Notes under the pieces: model-generated | The model's database searches: none | The model's input: only the letters and a program-made list of their open reading frames with translations | What the model was told of the DNA's origin: nothing | Translations under genes and position numbers: made by a program | Shown: piece after piece, positions 25,539 through 34,500 of the stretch | How positions within the stretch are numbered: position 1 is the stretch's first letter | Layout: every line of letters starts with the position of its first letter | NCBI GenBank assembly: GCA_019636285.1 | Contig: JAHBXV010000042.1 | Location: 1 to 53,971 of the forward strand | Length of the DNA: 53,971 nt | Direction of reading: 5' to 3' | Origin: Planctomycetaceae bacterium | GTDB lineage: Bacteria; Planctomycetota; Planctomycetia; Planctomycetales; Planctomycetaceae

Positions 25539-25979
25539 ATGCCCAGACAAGCTACGTGTCGCCGGGATTTTCTGTTGGGACTACTTGTTTCCGCCGCCGG
25601 CACCACGGGCTGCGGAACAGTCCTGCACCCGGAGAGGCGCGGCCAGTCGGCTGGCAAACTGGACTGGGGCATCGTCGCGCTCGATGCGGTGGGTCTGTTC
25701 TTCTTCTTCGTCCCCGGCGTCATCGCTTTCGCGGTCGACTTCGCCACGGGCGCCATCTATCTGCCGGCCGATCAATGTGCCCAAGCGGGCCAGCCGGTGG
25801 ATGACCGTCTGGTCCGGTTCGACCTCCCTCGGCATGAACTGAATGACGACTCGATTTCCGCATGCGTGAGTTCCGCCACGAAGCAGCCCATCGACCTCGC
25901 TGCGGAGACGCACCAGCGTCATCGGCTCTCCCGCCTCGCGGACTTCTGGACGTTCCATCGCCGACACTCCGTCGGTTAA
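25539..25979 (+). CDS. Small lipoprotein with conserved PGVIAFAVDF segment
   Basis: 146 residues from the ATG at 25539, chosen because it places a lipoprotein signal (RRDFLLGLLVSAAGTTGC) with the lipidated Cys near residue 24. The following CGTVLHPERRGQSAGKLDWGIVALDAVGLFFFFVPGVIAFAVDFATGAIYLP resembles small gammaproteobacterial lipoproteins of the YceK/YidQ kind. The hydrophobic part (about residues 50-70) may insert in a membrane. The last 60 residues are unlike that family and contain no motif I recognise. Function unknown. The frame is open upstream but without family sequence. Confidence 0.72.
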   Translation: MPRQATCRRDFLLGLLVSAAGTTGCGTVLHPERRGQSAGKLDWGIVALDAVGLFFFFVPGVIAFAVDFATGAIYLPADQCAQAGQPVDDRLVRFDLPRHELNDDSISACVSSATKQPIDLAAETHQRHRLSRLADFWTFHRRHSVG

Positions 25980-26143
25980 CTCGATCCCATTCGGCCGATC
26001 GAATTCCACGCAACGGTCGGTCATGCTTGTCGCGGCGAACATTCAGCGGCACACTCGTTAGAAACTCCACTAGAGATCGGCTCCCTGCCGGTTCACTGCG
26101 ATTTTCTTCGCCGTTCGCACCGAGTGTTTGAAAGACGAGACCG

Positions 26144-26545
26144 ATGGCTTCCGAACCCTCTGTCGGCAACGTCGTCGCTTTTCTCAATCGCTTTGAAGAA
26201 CTCGCGAACGAAGAGAACTTCGATCTCCTCGCCGACATGATCGCGGAGACGGCGTTCTTTCGGTTTAGCGATGGCGATTACCATGGCAAAGACGCCATTC
26301 GCGCCTCTTTTGAGCGAACATGGCGCGGCGATCCGTCGATTCGCAAATCGAGTTTCACGATCTCGGAGGTTGTCGTCTTAACGACCGACTCTCACTCCGC
26401 CACGGCCACCTACAACTGGACATGGGAAGGGAGTCAGGGCGACCAGCACTTTCAGATTCACGGCCGGGGAACGCGCGTGTTATCGTATCGCGAGGGACGC
26501 TTTCAAATCTTGCACGAACATCTCAGTCGTGCACCGGGCCGTTGA
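26144..26545 (+). CDS. SnoaL-like/NTF2-fold protein
   Basis: 133 residues with the compact cone fold of the SnoaL/DUF4440 group. An N-terminal helix (VVAFLNRFEELANEENFDLLADMIAETAFFRFSDG) leads into YHGKDAIRASFERTW, and curved strands (SHSATATYNWTWEG, IHGRGTRVLSYREGRFQILHEHLS) complete the sheet. The closing HEHLS is typical of stand-alone members thought to bind small ligands or act as dehydratases/isomerases. No signal peptide is present. The TGA stop ends at 26545 and directly abuts the stop codon of the convergent actin-fold gene, with no base between them. Confidence 0.85.
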   Translation: MASEPSVGNVVAFLNRFEELANEENFDLLADMIAETAFFRFSDGDYHGKDAIRASFERTWRGDPSIRKSSFTISEVVVLTTDSHSATATYNWTWEGSQGDQHFQIHGRGTRVLSYREGRFQILHEHLSRAPGR

Positions 26546-27469
26546 CTAGGCCGCAGACGAGATGGGTTGAGACAGCTCGGCCTCGATCAGTGCCCCGCGC
26601 GCAATCGCCATTCGCGTGTCTCGCGAAAAGTGAATGCGGCAGATCTGCAGCGGCCAATCGGTTGATTCAAAGGCAGCTCGGATCAGCGGTTCGTATTCGC
26701 TGCTGGCAAACGCGCCGCCGACCACCAGCGTGACGGGTTGCCGCATGTGCGGAAACGCGCGGCGCTGCCGCAACTCGCGCTGGGCTTCGTCGAACAGCCC
26801 CGTCAGGAATTCCGCCGTCGCGGCCCGACCGGTCTCGGTCGACAGTCGATCCACGTCCGCGACGGGACTGTCATCCCAGCCCCGATGAATCAGCGACTGG
26901 CCCAGCACTTCACTGCTGTGCACAAGTACGAAGTCGCTGGCGCTACTGCCAATGACGACCGATAGGCCGCAGAATGTTTCGACCACAAGTTCCGCCAGCG
27001 AGAGGGCATAAGCGGCTGAGAGGGCGACCGTCGAGTAGCCCTTGAGTTCGGCCAGATGCGAAAAAAAGGCCGTTTCGTGGCTGGGGGTCCGATTCGCCAG
27101 TCGCAAACTGCCGGAGGGAACCAGTCCGCAGGTTTCACCGGGCACAGAGGCAGATGGCAGGACCGAATCGAACACGATCGACAACAACTGCCGGGCGAGC
27201 GGGTCATCCTTCGGGAGTTCCCCATGCGGCAACAGCGGGCGCACGGGAACCTGAAAGACGTTAGACCACTCGGTCACCATTTCGCCCAGAACGACCAGTT
27301 GTTCGGGAATGACGACGAAACTGGTCTGGCTTTGGCTGAGGAGGCGTCGATGAGCGACCGAGTCCGGAACAACCAGATAACTGGCCGGACAGCGGGTGGA
27401 GACCACCTCGTTTTCCACGCGACGAATCGAGCGAAATTCCGTCGTGCCCAGGTCGATGCCTACGGTCAT
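26546..27469 (-). CDS. Hsp70/MreB-like actin-fold ATPase, short form
   Basis: 307 residues from the ATG at 27469. The open frame continues upstream through the preceding SLBB gene, but that part is a shadow. The phosphate-1 loop GIDLGTTEFRSIR is at the very N-terminus. A second phosphate-type loop, VVIGSSASDFVLVHSSEVLGQSL, is in the middle, and the adenosine-type motif VVGGAFASSEYEPL is near the end. The length is short for MreB (about 340) or DnaK, and no substrate-binding domain follows. It lies 85 bases after the SLBB protein gene on the same strand, so the two may form a unit linked to envelope or polymer export (inference). Confidence 0.75.
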   Translation of the reverse strand: MTVGIDLGTTEFRSIRRVENEVVSTRCPASYLVVPDSVAHRRLLSQSQTSFVVIPEQLVVLGEMVTEWSNVFQVPVRPLLPHGELPKDDPLARQLLSIVFDSVLPSASVPGETCGLVPSGSLRLANRTPSHETAFFSHLAELKGYSTVALSAAYALSLAELVVETFCGLSVVIGSSASDFVLVHSSEVLGQSLIHRGWDDSPVADVDRLSTETGRAATAEFLTGLFDEAQRELRQRRAFPHMRQPVTLVVGGAFASSEYEPLIRAAFESTDWPLQICRIHFSRDTRMAIARGALIEAELSQPISSAA

Positions 27470-27554
27470 CGTCTTGTTCCTGTCTCTCAACCGGAATTCC
27501 GCGGCCGTCACCCGGTGGCCCGCGGCAAAGTCGTTGTTGGTAAAGCGATCGAGT

Positions 27555-29273
27555 TTAAGATGGCTCGAACGGCTTCTGTTGCTGAAGCTGACTGAGAGCC
27601 CGGGAAATCGGTGTCCCGGGATCGGACATGCGACGGCTTGTCGACGCAGCCGACGAGGAAGCGGTGGCAGGTCTTTTCCGAGAAGCCCGAGCGAAGTGAG
27701 GCGCTCGCAACGATTCGCCAGCGTCCGATCGCAGGGGCACTGCTTCCACCGGTTTCTGCTCGGCAACGGCTTCCGGTAACACGGCCATCGTCCCGTGTGG
27801 CCCGGCCGACGCCAGTTCGTGGCCGCTGTCGACGCGAAATTGCGGCAGCGGCTTGGCACGCGCCTGCAGTTTCAGTCCGCGCGGCAGGTTGGGAGCCTCT
27901 TCAAGGATCGTCGCCCGATCATGCAGCAGGTCTTCGAGGAATGTCGAAACCCGCTGAAGCGGTGTCGGCAACGATTCGGCTTCAGGGAGTCTCTCGGAAA
28001 GCTCAGACTCTGGTTCGGACATGGCGGCCGCAAGGCGGCTGTCAATAGCCTCCTCGATCGACCGCTCATCGTGCTTCGACGACAATCTCGGGAACCAGCG
28101 GCGATCAAGTATCTGCCGGACACCAAGGGCGCCGCCAATTAATCCGATGACAGCCGCGAAAACCACCAGCATCTGCATGCCCGAGAAGGGCTTACCACCA
28201 TTGATCGCCGTCTCCGCATGGGGCGGAGGAGGAGCCGATGTCAGTTTCAGCGAAGTCGATCCTCGAGACGCGCCGGCGCTCATCGATTCGATGGGCCCGC
28301 GGGCCAACGGGCTTTGAGGAGTCGATGAAATTGCCGTCGGTACCGGCGACCCGTGCGACCCGCGGAACTCGCTCGGCCGCTCAATCGTCGTGTCTGGAAC
28401 AGGTGCCGCCGCGAGGACGTCCGGCGTAAGCGGAGTCGGCTCGTTCTCGGACGAGTCGAGGTCGGACGCGACTTCGGATTGCCCTTCGGGAAGCGGTGGA
28501 AGTGCTTCGAAGCGAGGCGGCGCGGCAGCCTCGGTCATCGCCAGCGGAGCTTCGGAAACTGGTGATTGATTCGCCAGTTGTGTCGTATCGACAACCAGGT
28601 CGAACGAGGGATCGTTAGGCAGTTCCGATCGAAGTATGGATCGGGGATCGTAGACGACGACCGAGCCATTGCTGAGCGGCAGTTCGGGAGCCTGCCCGCC
28701 AAACGCGTCATTTCGCGAGTCCGGCCGAATCACGCGAGCCGCCAGGACCGCCGACATCGGCTGATTCAAACTGTTTGTCAGGACGTCGAGCCGGGCTTGT
28801 GCGGAACGAAGTTTCAAGACCACGGGGCGATCGAGAAGCCCAACCAAGGCGACCTGAATTCCGACTTCTTCCGCGGCAAACCGTCCGCGGGCAACTCCGC
28901 CGTTCGACTGCTCGTCGACGATCAGCACATCGCCAGCCTGGAGCGGCTCGATTGCCCCCTGATTCAGGTACAGCAATTGACCGCTACGGCCATGCCGGAC
29001 CAGCCTCAAGGTGGAAGAAGCATTGGCTGTCAGTCCGCCGGCAAACTCCACGAGCTGCGGGAGCGCCGGCGCCGTGCCGGTCCCGGAAAATCGATAGACA
29101 CCCGGTCGACGGACCTGGCCGAGAATCGCGATATGGTATTCGGCCGCCGACGGCGGTTGCCAAGTCAGGATTTTCGGCGCGGGCCGGCCCGACTGGGCCG
29201 TGACCGAAGCCCCAGCCAGTGCGCTGGCAGTCACCATGACGGCGACCATGAAGACGCGAACTGGTTTGCGCAT
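27555..29273 (-). CDS. SLBB-domain membrane protein
   Basis: 572 residues from the ATG at 29273. A signal peptide (PVRVFMVAVMVTASALAGASVTA) leads into an SLBB-like beta-grasp domain (AEYHIAILGQVRRPGVYRFSG to GDVLIVDEQ, about residues 45-125), as in polysaccharide export proteins. A second related segment follows (VQVALVGLLDRPVVLKLRSAQARLDVL). A Pro/Ser/Glu-rich stretch leads to one transmembrane helix near residue 375 (MQMLVVFAAVIGLIGGALGV). The C-terminal 180 residues are low-complexity and charged, and presumably cytoplasmic. It lacks the Poly_export domain of Wza, so it is not a standard exporter channel. It is divergent from the DtxR-type regulator and upstream of the actin-fold gene. Confidence 0.72.
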   Translation of the reverse strand: MRKPVRVFMVAVMVTASALAGASVTAQSGRPAPKILTWQPPSAAEYHIAILGQVRRPGVYRFSGTGTAPALPQLVEFAGGLTANASSTLRLVRHGRSGQLLYLNQGAIEPLQAGDVLIVDEQSNGGVARGRFAAEEVGIQVALVGLLDRPVVLKLRSAQARLDVLTNSLNQPMSAVLAARVIRPDSRNDAFGGQAPELPLSNGSVVVYDPRSILRSELPNDPSFDLVVDTTQLANQSPVSEAPLAMTEAAAPPRFEALPPLPEGQSEVASDLDSSENEPTPLTPDVLAAAPVPDTTIERPSEFRGSHGSPVPTAISSTPQSPLARGPIESMSAGASRGSTSLKLTSAPPPPHAETAINGGKPFSGMQMLVVFAAVIGLIGGALGVRQILDRRWFPRLSSKHDERSIEEAIDSRLAAAMSEPESELSERLPEAESLPTPLQRVSTFLEDLLHDRATILEEAPNLPRGLKLQARAKPLPQFRVDSGHELASAGPHGTMAVLPEAVAEQKPVEAVPLRSDAGESLRAPHFARASRKRPATASSSAASTSRRMSDPGTPISRALSQLQQQKPFEPS

Positions 29274-29596
29274 GTGCGATACCTGCCCCAATGCGAGTGG
29301 CCCCACGATCCTTCCAATCGGCAAATTCGATACAGTTCGCCATGAATTCTCGGCGCCCACGCGGGACAACGGAAGAACCGAGCGATTCCGACGAGGAACA
29401 CGGCGAAACCACTGCACAAAAGTCCCCGTTTTCGCAACTTTGTCGGCGGCTCCGGTGGCCGTATTCGTTCCGGTTCCCGTAAATTATGTCTTGGCGGTCT
29501 GTTGAACGATTTCAACATGTCGAGACCGTCGAGATGTCGGCGGCACGATTCGTCGACCTGGTGACGATGCACCCGGACGGATCGAACCCGAATCCC
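29274..29596. other. Divergent intergenic region
   Basis: 323 bases between the SLBB gene (minus) and the DtxR-type regulator (plus). The right part is open in the regulator's frame, with a possible start at 29567. An AT-rich patch, CCCGTAAATTATG, at about 29476-29488 stands out in GC-rich surroundings and may belong to a promoter. No inverted repeat resembling a DtxR/MntR operator is convincing. Confidence 0.4.
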
Positions 29597-30283
29597 ATGA
29601 CCAGTCTGACTGTCGAAAACTATTTGAAGTCGACGCTGCAAATCAGCCTGCGCGACAATCTCGACTGGGTGACGACGGGGCGACTGGCTGCGGCGCTGAA
29701 CGTCTCGCCCGGTACGGTTACCAGCATGATGAAAACGCTGGCGGACGGAGGTCTCGCCGAATATCGGCCGTACGAGGGAGTCAATCTGACCGATGAAGGC
29801 CGACGCGTCGCCATGCGCGTGCTGCGTCGCCACCGGCTGCTCGAACTCTTTCTCGTGCAGACTCTCGGCCTGAGTTGGGATCAGGTCCACGAAGAAGCCG
29901 AGCACATGGAACACTCGGTCAGCGATCACCTCATCGATCGCATCGACGAATTCCTGGGGCACCCCCAGCGCGATCCGCATGGTGATCCCATCCCGTCGCG
30001 CGCGGGAGACATGCCAACGCTCCGTCGCCCGTTGGTGGCTTTGACAAGTTTAGCTCAAGGCGACCGAGTGCGCATTGTCCGCGTGACGGAACAGGGGGGA
30101 GACTTCCTGCGATATCTTGCCGAAGCGGGCGTGGTGCTCGGAGCCGATGGCGTTATCCAGCAGAACAGCCCTGAAGCCGGAGTCGTTTCGCTGGAGATCG
30201 CGGGAACCACGACCACGCTCGGTTATCCGGCCGCTAATTCGGTATTTGTCGAGCATCTGGACGGCGCGACGATCGCAGAATGA
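29597..30283 (+). CDS. DtxR/MntR-family metal-dependent transcriptional regulator
   Basis: 228 residues from the ATG at 29597, chosen because the family starts with MTSLTVENYLK; an ATG at 29567 would add ten residues. The winged helix-turn-helix (WVTTGRLAAALNVSPGTVTSMMKTLADGGLAEYRPYEGVNLTDEG) occupies residues about 20-70. The metal-binding dimerisation domain has HRLLELFLVQTLGLSWDQVHEEAEHMEHSVSD, with the Glu and His metal ligands present. A C-terminal SH3/FeoA-like domain (SLAQGDRVRIVRVTEQGGDFLRYLAEAGV) is retained. It likely represses metal uptake in response to Mn or Fe; no transporter gene is adjacent. The stop overlaps the start of the next gene in an ATGA. Confidence 0.92.
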   Translation: MTSLTVENYLKSTLQISLRDNLDWVTTGRLAAALNVSPGTVTSMMKTLADGGLAEYRPYEGVNLTDEGRRVAMRVLRRHRLLELFLVQTLGLSWDQVHEEAEHMEHSVSDHLIDRIDEFLGHPQRDPHGDPIPSRAGDMPTLRRPLVALTSLAQGDRVRIVRVTEQGGDFLRYLAEAGVVLGADGVIQQNSPEAGVVSLEIAGTTTTLGYPAANSVFVEHLDGATIAE

Positions 30284-31512
30284 CTGGCATCGCTTCCAAA
30301 CATCAAGGGCCCAAGACCATGTCGGCACGGAAAACACTGGACGATGCTCGTGGGATAGAATCGTGGATCATCAACTTGCGTCGGCAATTTCATCGCCGAC
30401 CCGAATTGAAATACGAAGAGCATGAGACGAGCGCGCTCGTTCGGCGAACACTCGATGAACTGGGCATTTCCTATCGTGCCCCGATTGCCGAAACCGGCGT
30501 GCTGGCCACGCTGGGTCCCAAGGACGGTCCGTGCGTGGCGCTGCGGGCCGACATGGATGCCCTCCCGATCCACGAAGAAGCCGACGTCGATTTCCGCAGT
30601 GAAACGCCGGGCAAAATGCACGCCTGCGGTCACGATTGTCATACGGCCATGCTGCTGGGAGCCGCGCGACTTCTAAAAGAACACGAATCGACTTTGAAAG
30701 GCCCGGTCAAGCTGCTCTTTCAACCCGCGGAAGAAGGGGGCGCCGGGGCCGATCGGATGTGCCAGGAAAAAGTCCTCGATGCCCCCAGGGTTCAGCGGAT
30801 TTTCGGACTGCACGTGTGGCCGACGATTCCGGTCGGGTCAATCGGCAGCCGGACAGGAACATTCCTCGCTTCGGCCGGGGAAATTGACATCGTGGTGCAT
30901 GGGCTCGGCGGGCATGCCGCCATGCCTCAATACACCAAAGACCCCGTCCCGGCGGCGGCAGCGATTGTCACCGCGCTGCAAACCCTCATCTCGCGCGAAC
31001 TCGATCCGCTCGACTCCGGGGTCATCAGTATCACCTGCTTCAACGCAGGATCTGCGTACAACGTGATTCCCAATGACGTCCATCTGAAGGGAACCGTCCG
31101 CTCGCTGACCCTGGCTGGACTCAAGCAATTGCAGGAGCGCATCACGTCGTGTGCCCAGTCGATCGCCGCGGCCTACCGTTGTACTGCGGATGTTTCATTC
31201 CCAGGCAACGACTACCCGCCGACCGTGAATGATGCCCATTGCTGGGAGCTGACCCAGCAAATCGCGGCGAACGCGATCGGGGCAGAACGTGTCGTGCAGA
31301 TGGCTCCGGTGATGGGAGGCGAAGACTTCGCGTACTATGTCGAGAACGGCGTTCCGGGTTGTTTCGTGGCGCTGGGGATCGGGAACCGGGAACTGGGCTG
31401 CGTTCATTCAGTCCATACGCCGAAATTCAAGGTCGACGAATCGGCCCTCGCCATCGGCACCGCACTGCATGTCGATTTCGCCCTGCGATCGCAAGATGAA
31501 CTGGCTGGCTGA
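30280..31512 (+). CDS. M20 family amidohydrolase (aminoacylase/hippurate hydrolase type)
   Basis: 410 residues from the ATG that overlaps the regulator's stop; an ATG at 30319 is also possible. Family landmarks are LRRQFHRRPELKYEEHETSALV, the metal ligands in ALRADMDALPIHE and MHACGHDCHTAMLLGAA, the catalytic/metal PAEEGGAGADRM, the LHVWPTIPVGSIGSRTG segment, and GGEDFAYY near the end. The lid domain (GLGGHAAMPQYTKDPVPAAAAIVTALQTL) is intact. These enzymes hydrolyse N-acyl amino acids in the cytoplasm. Coupling to a DtxR-type regulator is unusual, and whether it answers to metal supply is open. Confidence 0.93.
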   Translation: MTGIASKHQGPKTMSARKTLDDARGIESWIINLRRQFHRRPELKYEEHETSALVRRTLDELGISYRAPIAETGVLATLGPKDGPCVALRADMDALPIHEEADVDFRSETPGKMHACGHDCHTAMLLGAARLLKEHESTLKGPVKLLFQPAEEGGAGADRMCQEKVLDAPRVQRIFGLHVWPTIPVGSIGSRTGTFLASAGEIDIVVHGLGGHAAMPQYTKDPVPAAAAIVTALQTLISRELDPLDSGVISITCFNAGSAYNVIPNDVHLKGTVRSLTLAGLKQLQERITSCAQSIAAAYRCTADVSFPGNDYPPTVNDAHCWELTQQIAANAIGAERVVQMAPVMGGEDFAYYVENGVPGCFVALGIGNRELGCVHSVHTPKFKVDESALAIGTALHVDFALRSQDELAG

Positions 31513-31548
31513 CCCGGCCTCCTGGCTGCGAACGGGACACCGTCGCGC

Positions 31549-34500
31549 GTGGTACATTCCTCGAAAGACGACGACGGCGTGACCGACGGCATCGACTTCT
31601 CCTCGCTTGAGGACCGGCTGAACGAGACACTGCTGATTCATCGGCACCGGTTGTCGCGCGATCTGGCCGCGCTGAAGCGAGCCATTCGGGAAGGACGCCC
31701 GTACGATCGCTCGCTGGGTCGACTGGAAGCGGCCCTGGAGCAGTCGCAAAACCTCTGGCGGCAGCGCCGCGACTCGCGCCCTGCGATTCAATACGACGAG
31801 AACCTGCCCGTCAGCGCCCGGCGCCACGAGCTCTCTGAAGCGATCTCCCGGCATCAGGTCGTCGTGGTCTGCGGCGAAACCGGCTCCGGCAAGTCGACGC
31901 AACTCCCGAAAATCTGCCTCGAACTGGGACTCGGTGTCGCCGGCATGATCGGTCATACGCAGCCGCGAAGGCTCGCGGCCCGATCGATCGCCGCACGCCT
32001 GGCCGAGGAATTGAAGACGTCGGTGGGTCAACAGGTGGGCTACAAGGTCCGCTTTCAGGATGAAACCCAACCGCGCACGCTCATCAAGCTGATGACGGAC
32101 GGCATCCTGCTGGCGGAGACGCAACATGATCGCTGGCTGAACCGCTACGACACGCTGATTATCGACGAAGCGCACGAGCGCTCGCTGAACATCGACTTCC
32201 TGCTCGGTTACCTCCATCGGCTCGTACGCCACCGTCCCGAACTGCGGGTCATCATTACCTCGGCAACGATCGATGCCGAGCGCTTCGCCGAACACTTTCG
32301 CGACGCCGTCGGCGAAACGCCCATTCTCGAAGTCTCGGGCCGATCGTATCCCGTCGATATCCTCTACCGGGCGCCGCGTTCGGACGAAGATGATCTCGAC
32401 ACGTTTCAGGCGATTGCGGAGGCGATCGACGATCTGCAGCAACATGGCCCCGGCGACGTGCTCGTCTTCCTGCCGACCGAACGCGACATCCACGAGGCGA
32501 TGAAAACGCTGCGGGGGCGATCGTTTCGGGGCCAACGCCCCGAGTTGCTACCGCTCTACGCGCGGCTGGGGTCGAACGAGCAGCAGCGGGTGTTTCATCC
32601 TGGAGGAAACTGGCGGGTGATCCTGGCGACGAATGTTGCCGAGTCGTCTTTGACGGTTCCCGGCATTCGGTACGTCGTCGATACCGGCACCGTGCGATTG
32701 AGCCGATACTCGCCGCGATCGCGACTGCAACGGCTCCCCATTGAAGGTGTCTCGAAAGCCTCCGCGAACCAGCGGGCCGGTCGTTGCGGCCGTACTGGTC
32801 CTGGCATCTGCATTCGACTGTATGACCAGGCCGATTTTGCCCATCGCGATGCCTTCACCGCGCCGGAGATTGTCCGGTCGAACCTGGCCTCGGTCATTCT
32901 GCAGACTGAGCACTTGGGGCTGGGGCGAATCCAGGACTTTCCGTTTCTGGACCCGCCGAAAAGCGACGCCATTCGCGAAGGCTACCAGACCCTGTTCGAA
33001 TTGGGGGCGGTTGATGCGGAAAACAAGCTAACCGATCTCGGCCGGACGCTCTCGCGGATTCCGGTCGACCCGCGCATCGGACGAATCGTTCTCGCCGGTC
33101 ATGCGGAAGGTTGTCTGTCCGAGATGCTCATCATCGCCTCCGGGCTGGAGGTACAGGATCCGCGCGAACGCCCGTTCGAGCACCGCGAAGCCGCCGACAC
33201 GGCGCACGAGAAATTCGCCGACTCGTCATCGGATTTTCTGTCGCTGCTCAAGCTGTGGGACTTCTATCACCATCTCAAAGACACGGTCTCGCGGAGCCAG
33301 TTGCAGAAGTCCTGTCGGCAAAACTTTCTGTCGCTGGTCCGCCTGCGTGAGTGGGCGGACATTTGCCGCGAACTCCATGACGTCGCGCGGCAGTTCGAGA
33401 TGCGGCCGACCGATCGCAAGAACGATCCCGCCGCGATCCATCGAGCGCTGCTCACCGGCTTTCTGTCGGGACTGGCGATGCGAACCGAGTCGGGGGAATA
33501 CCTGGTCGCGGGGGGACAGAAAGCGTGGCTGTGGCCGGGCTCGGGACTGGCCGATCAGAAGCCGCAGTGGATTGTCTCGGCGGAACTCGTGGAGACGACG
33601 CGGCGGTTTGTGCGCACCGTCGCCCGCATTGATCCAAAGACGATCGAACCCCTCGCACTGCATCTGCTCAACGCGACCTACAGCGAACCGGCGTGGGACG
33701 CCGCCGATCGAACGGCATATCACTTCGAACGCGTCTCGCTGATGGGACTGCCGATTGTTCCCCGTCGTCGGAAACGACTGGCCGGGCACGATCCGCGCAA
33801 GTCGCGCGAGATGCTGCTCTGGAACGGACTGGTGGCAGGCGAATACGAGAACCCGCCGGAGTTTCTCGCAGCCAATTGGAAGCTGGCTGCGGCAGTGCGC
33901 GAACTCCTACAGCGTGCCCGACGACCGGGCTACCTGCGCGACGATGACGAAGTCTTCGACTTCTACAATCGCCGGATTCCTGATTCGATCGTCGATGGTC
34001 GTCAGCTCGAAGCGTGGTACAAGAAAGCCACGGCCGAAGAACGGCAAGCGCTGCACATGCAAGAGTCAGACCTGCTGGTCATTGATTCCGCGCAACTGGA
34101 CATCGATCGATTTCCGGAGTCGCTCGAACAGAATGGCATGTCCCTAAAGCTCAGCTACGCCCTCGATCCGGGGACCGAGCAAGACGGCGTCACGCTCGAA
34201 GTCCCGCAGGAGGCACTCAATCAGATCGACGAAGACCGCCTCGAATGGCTCGTGCCGGGTTTACTCGGCGAAAAGGTCACGTCGCTCCTGAAAACCTTGC
34301 CCAAGGATTCCCGGCGTATGCTGGTTCCGCTCCCGGACGCGGCGGAGCAAATTGCCAAGGGGCTGACGTTTGGGAGAGGCAAGCTGATTGATGGAATTAT
34401 CGAGCAGGCCTCTTTGCACGACCGGGTGCAATTGATCCCTGCCGAGTTTGACCGATCGCGCGTGCCCCTCCATCTTCGGATGCAGATTCGCGTGGTCGAC

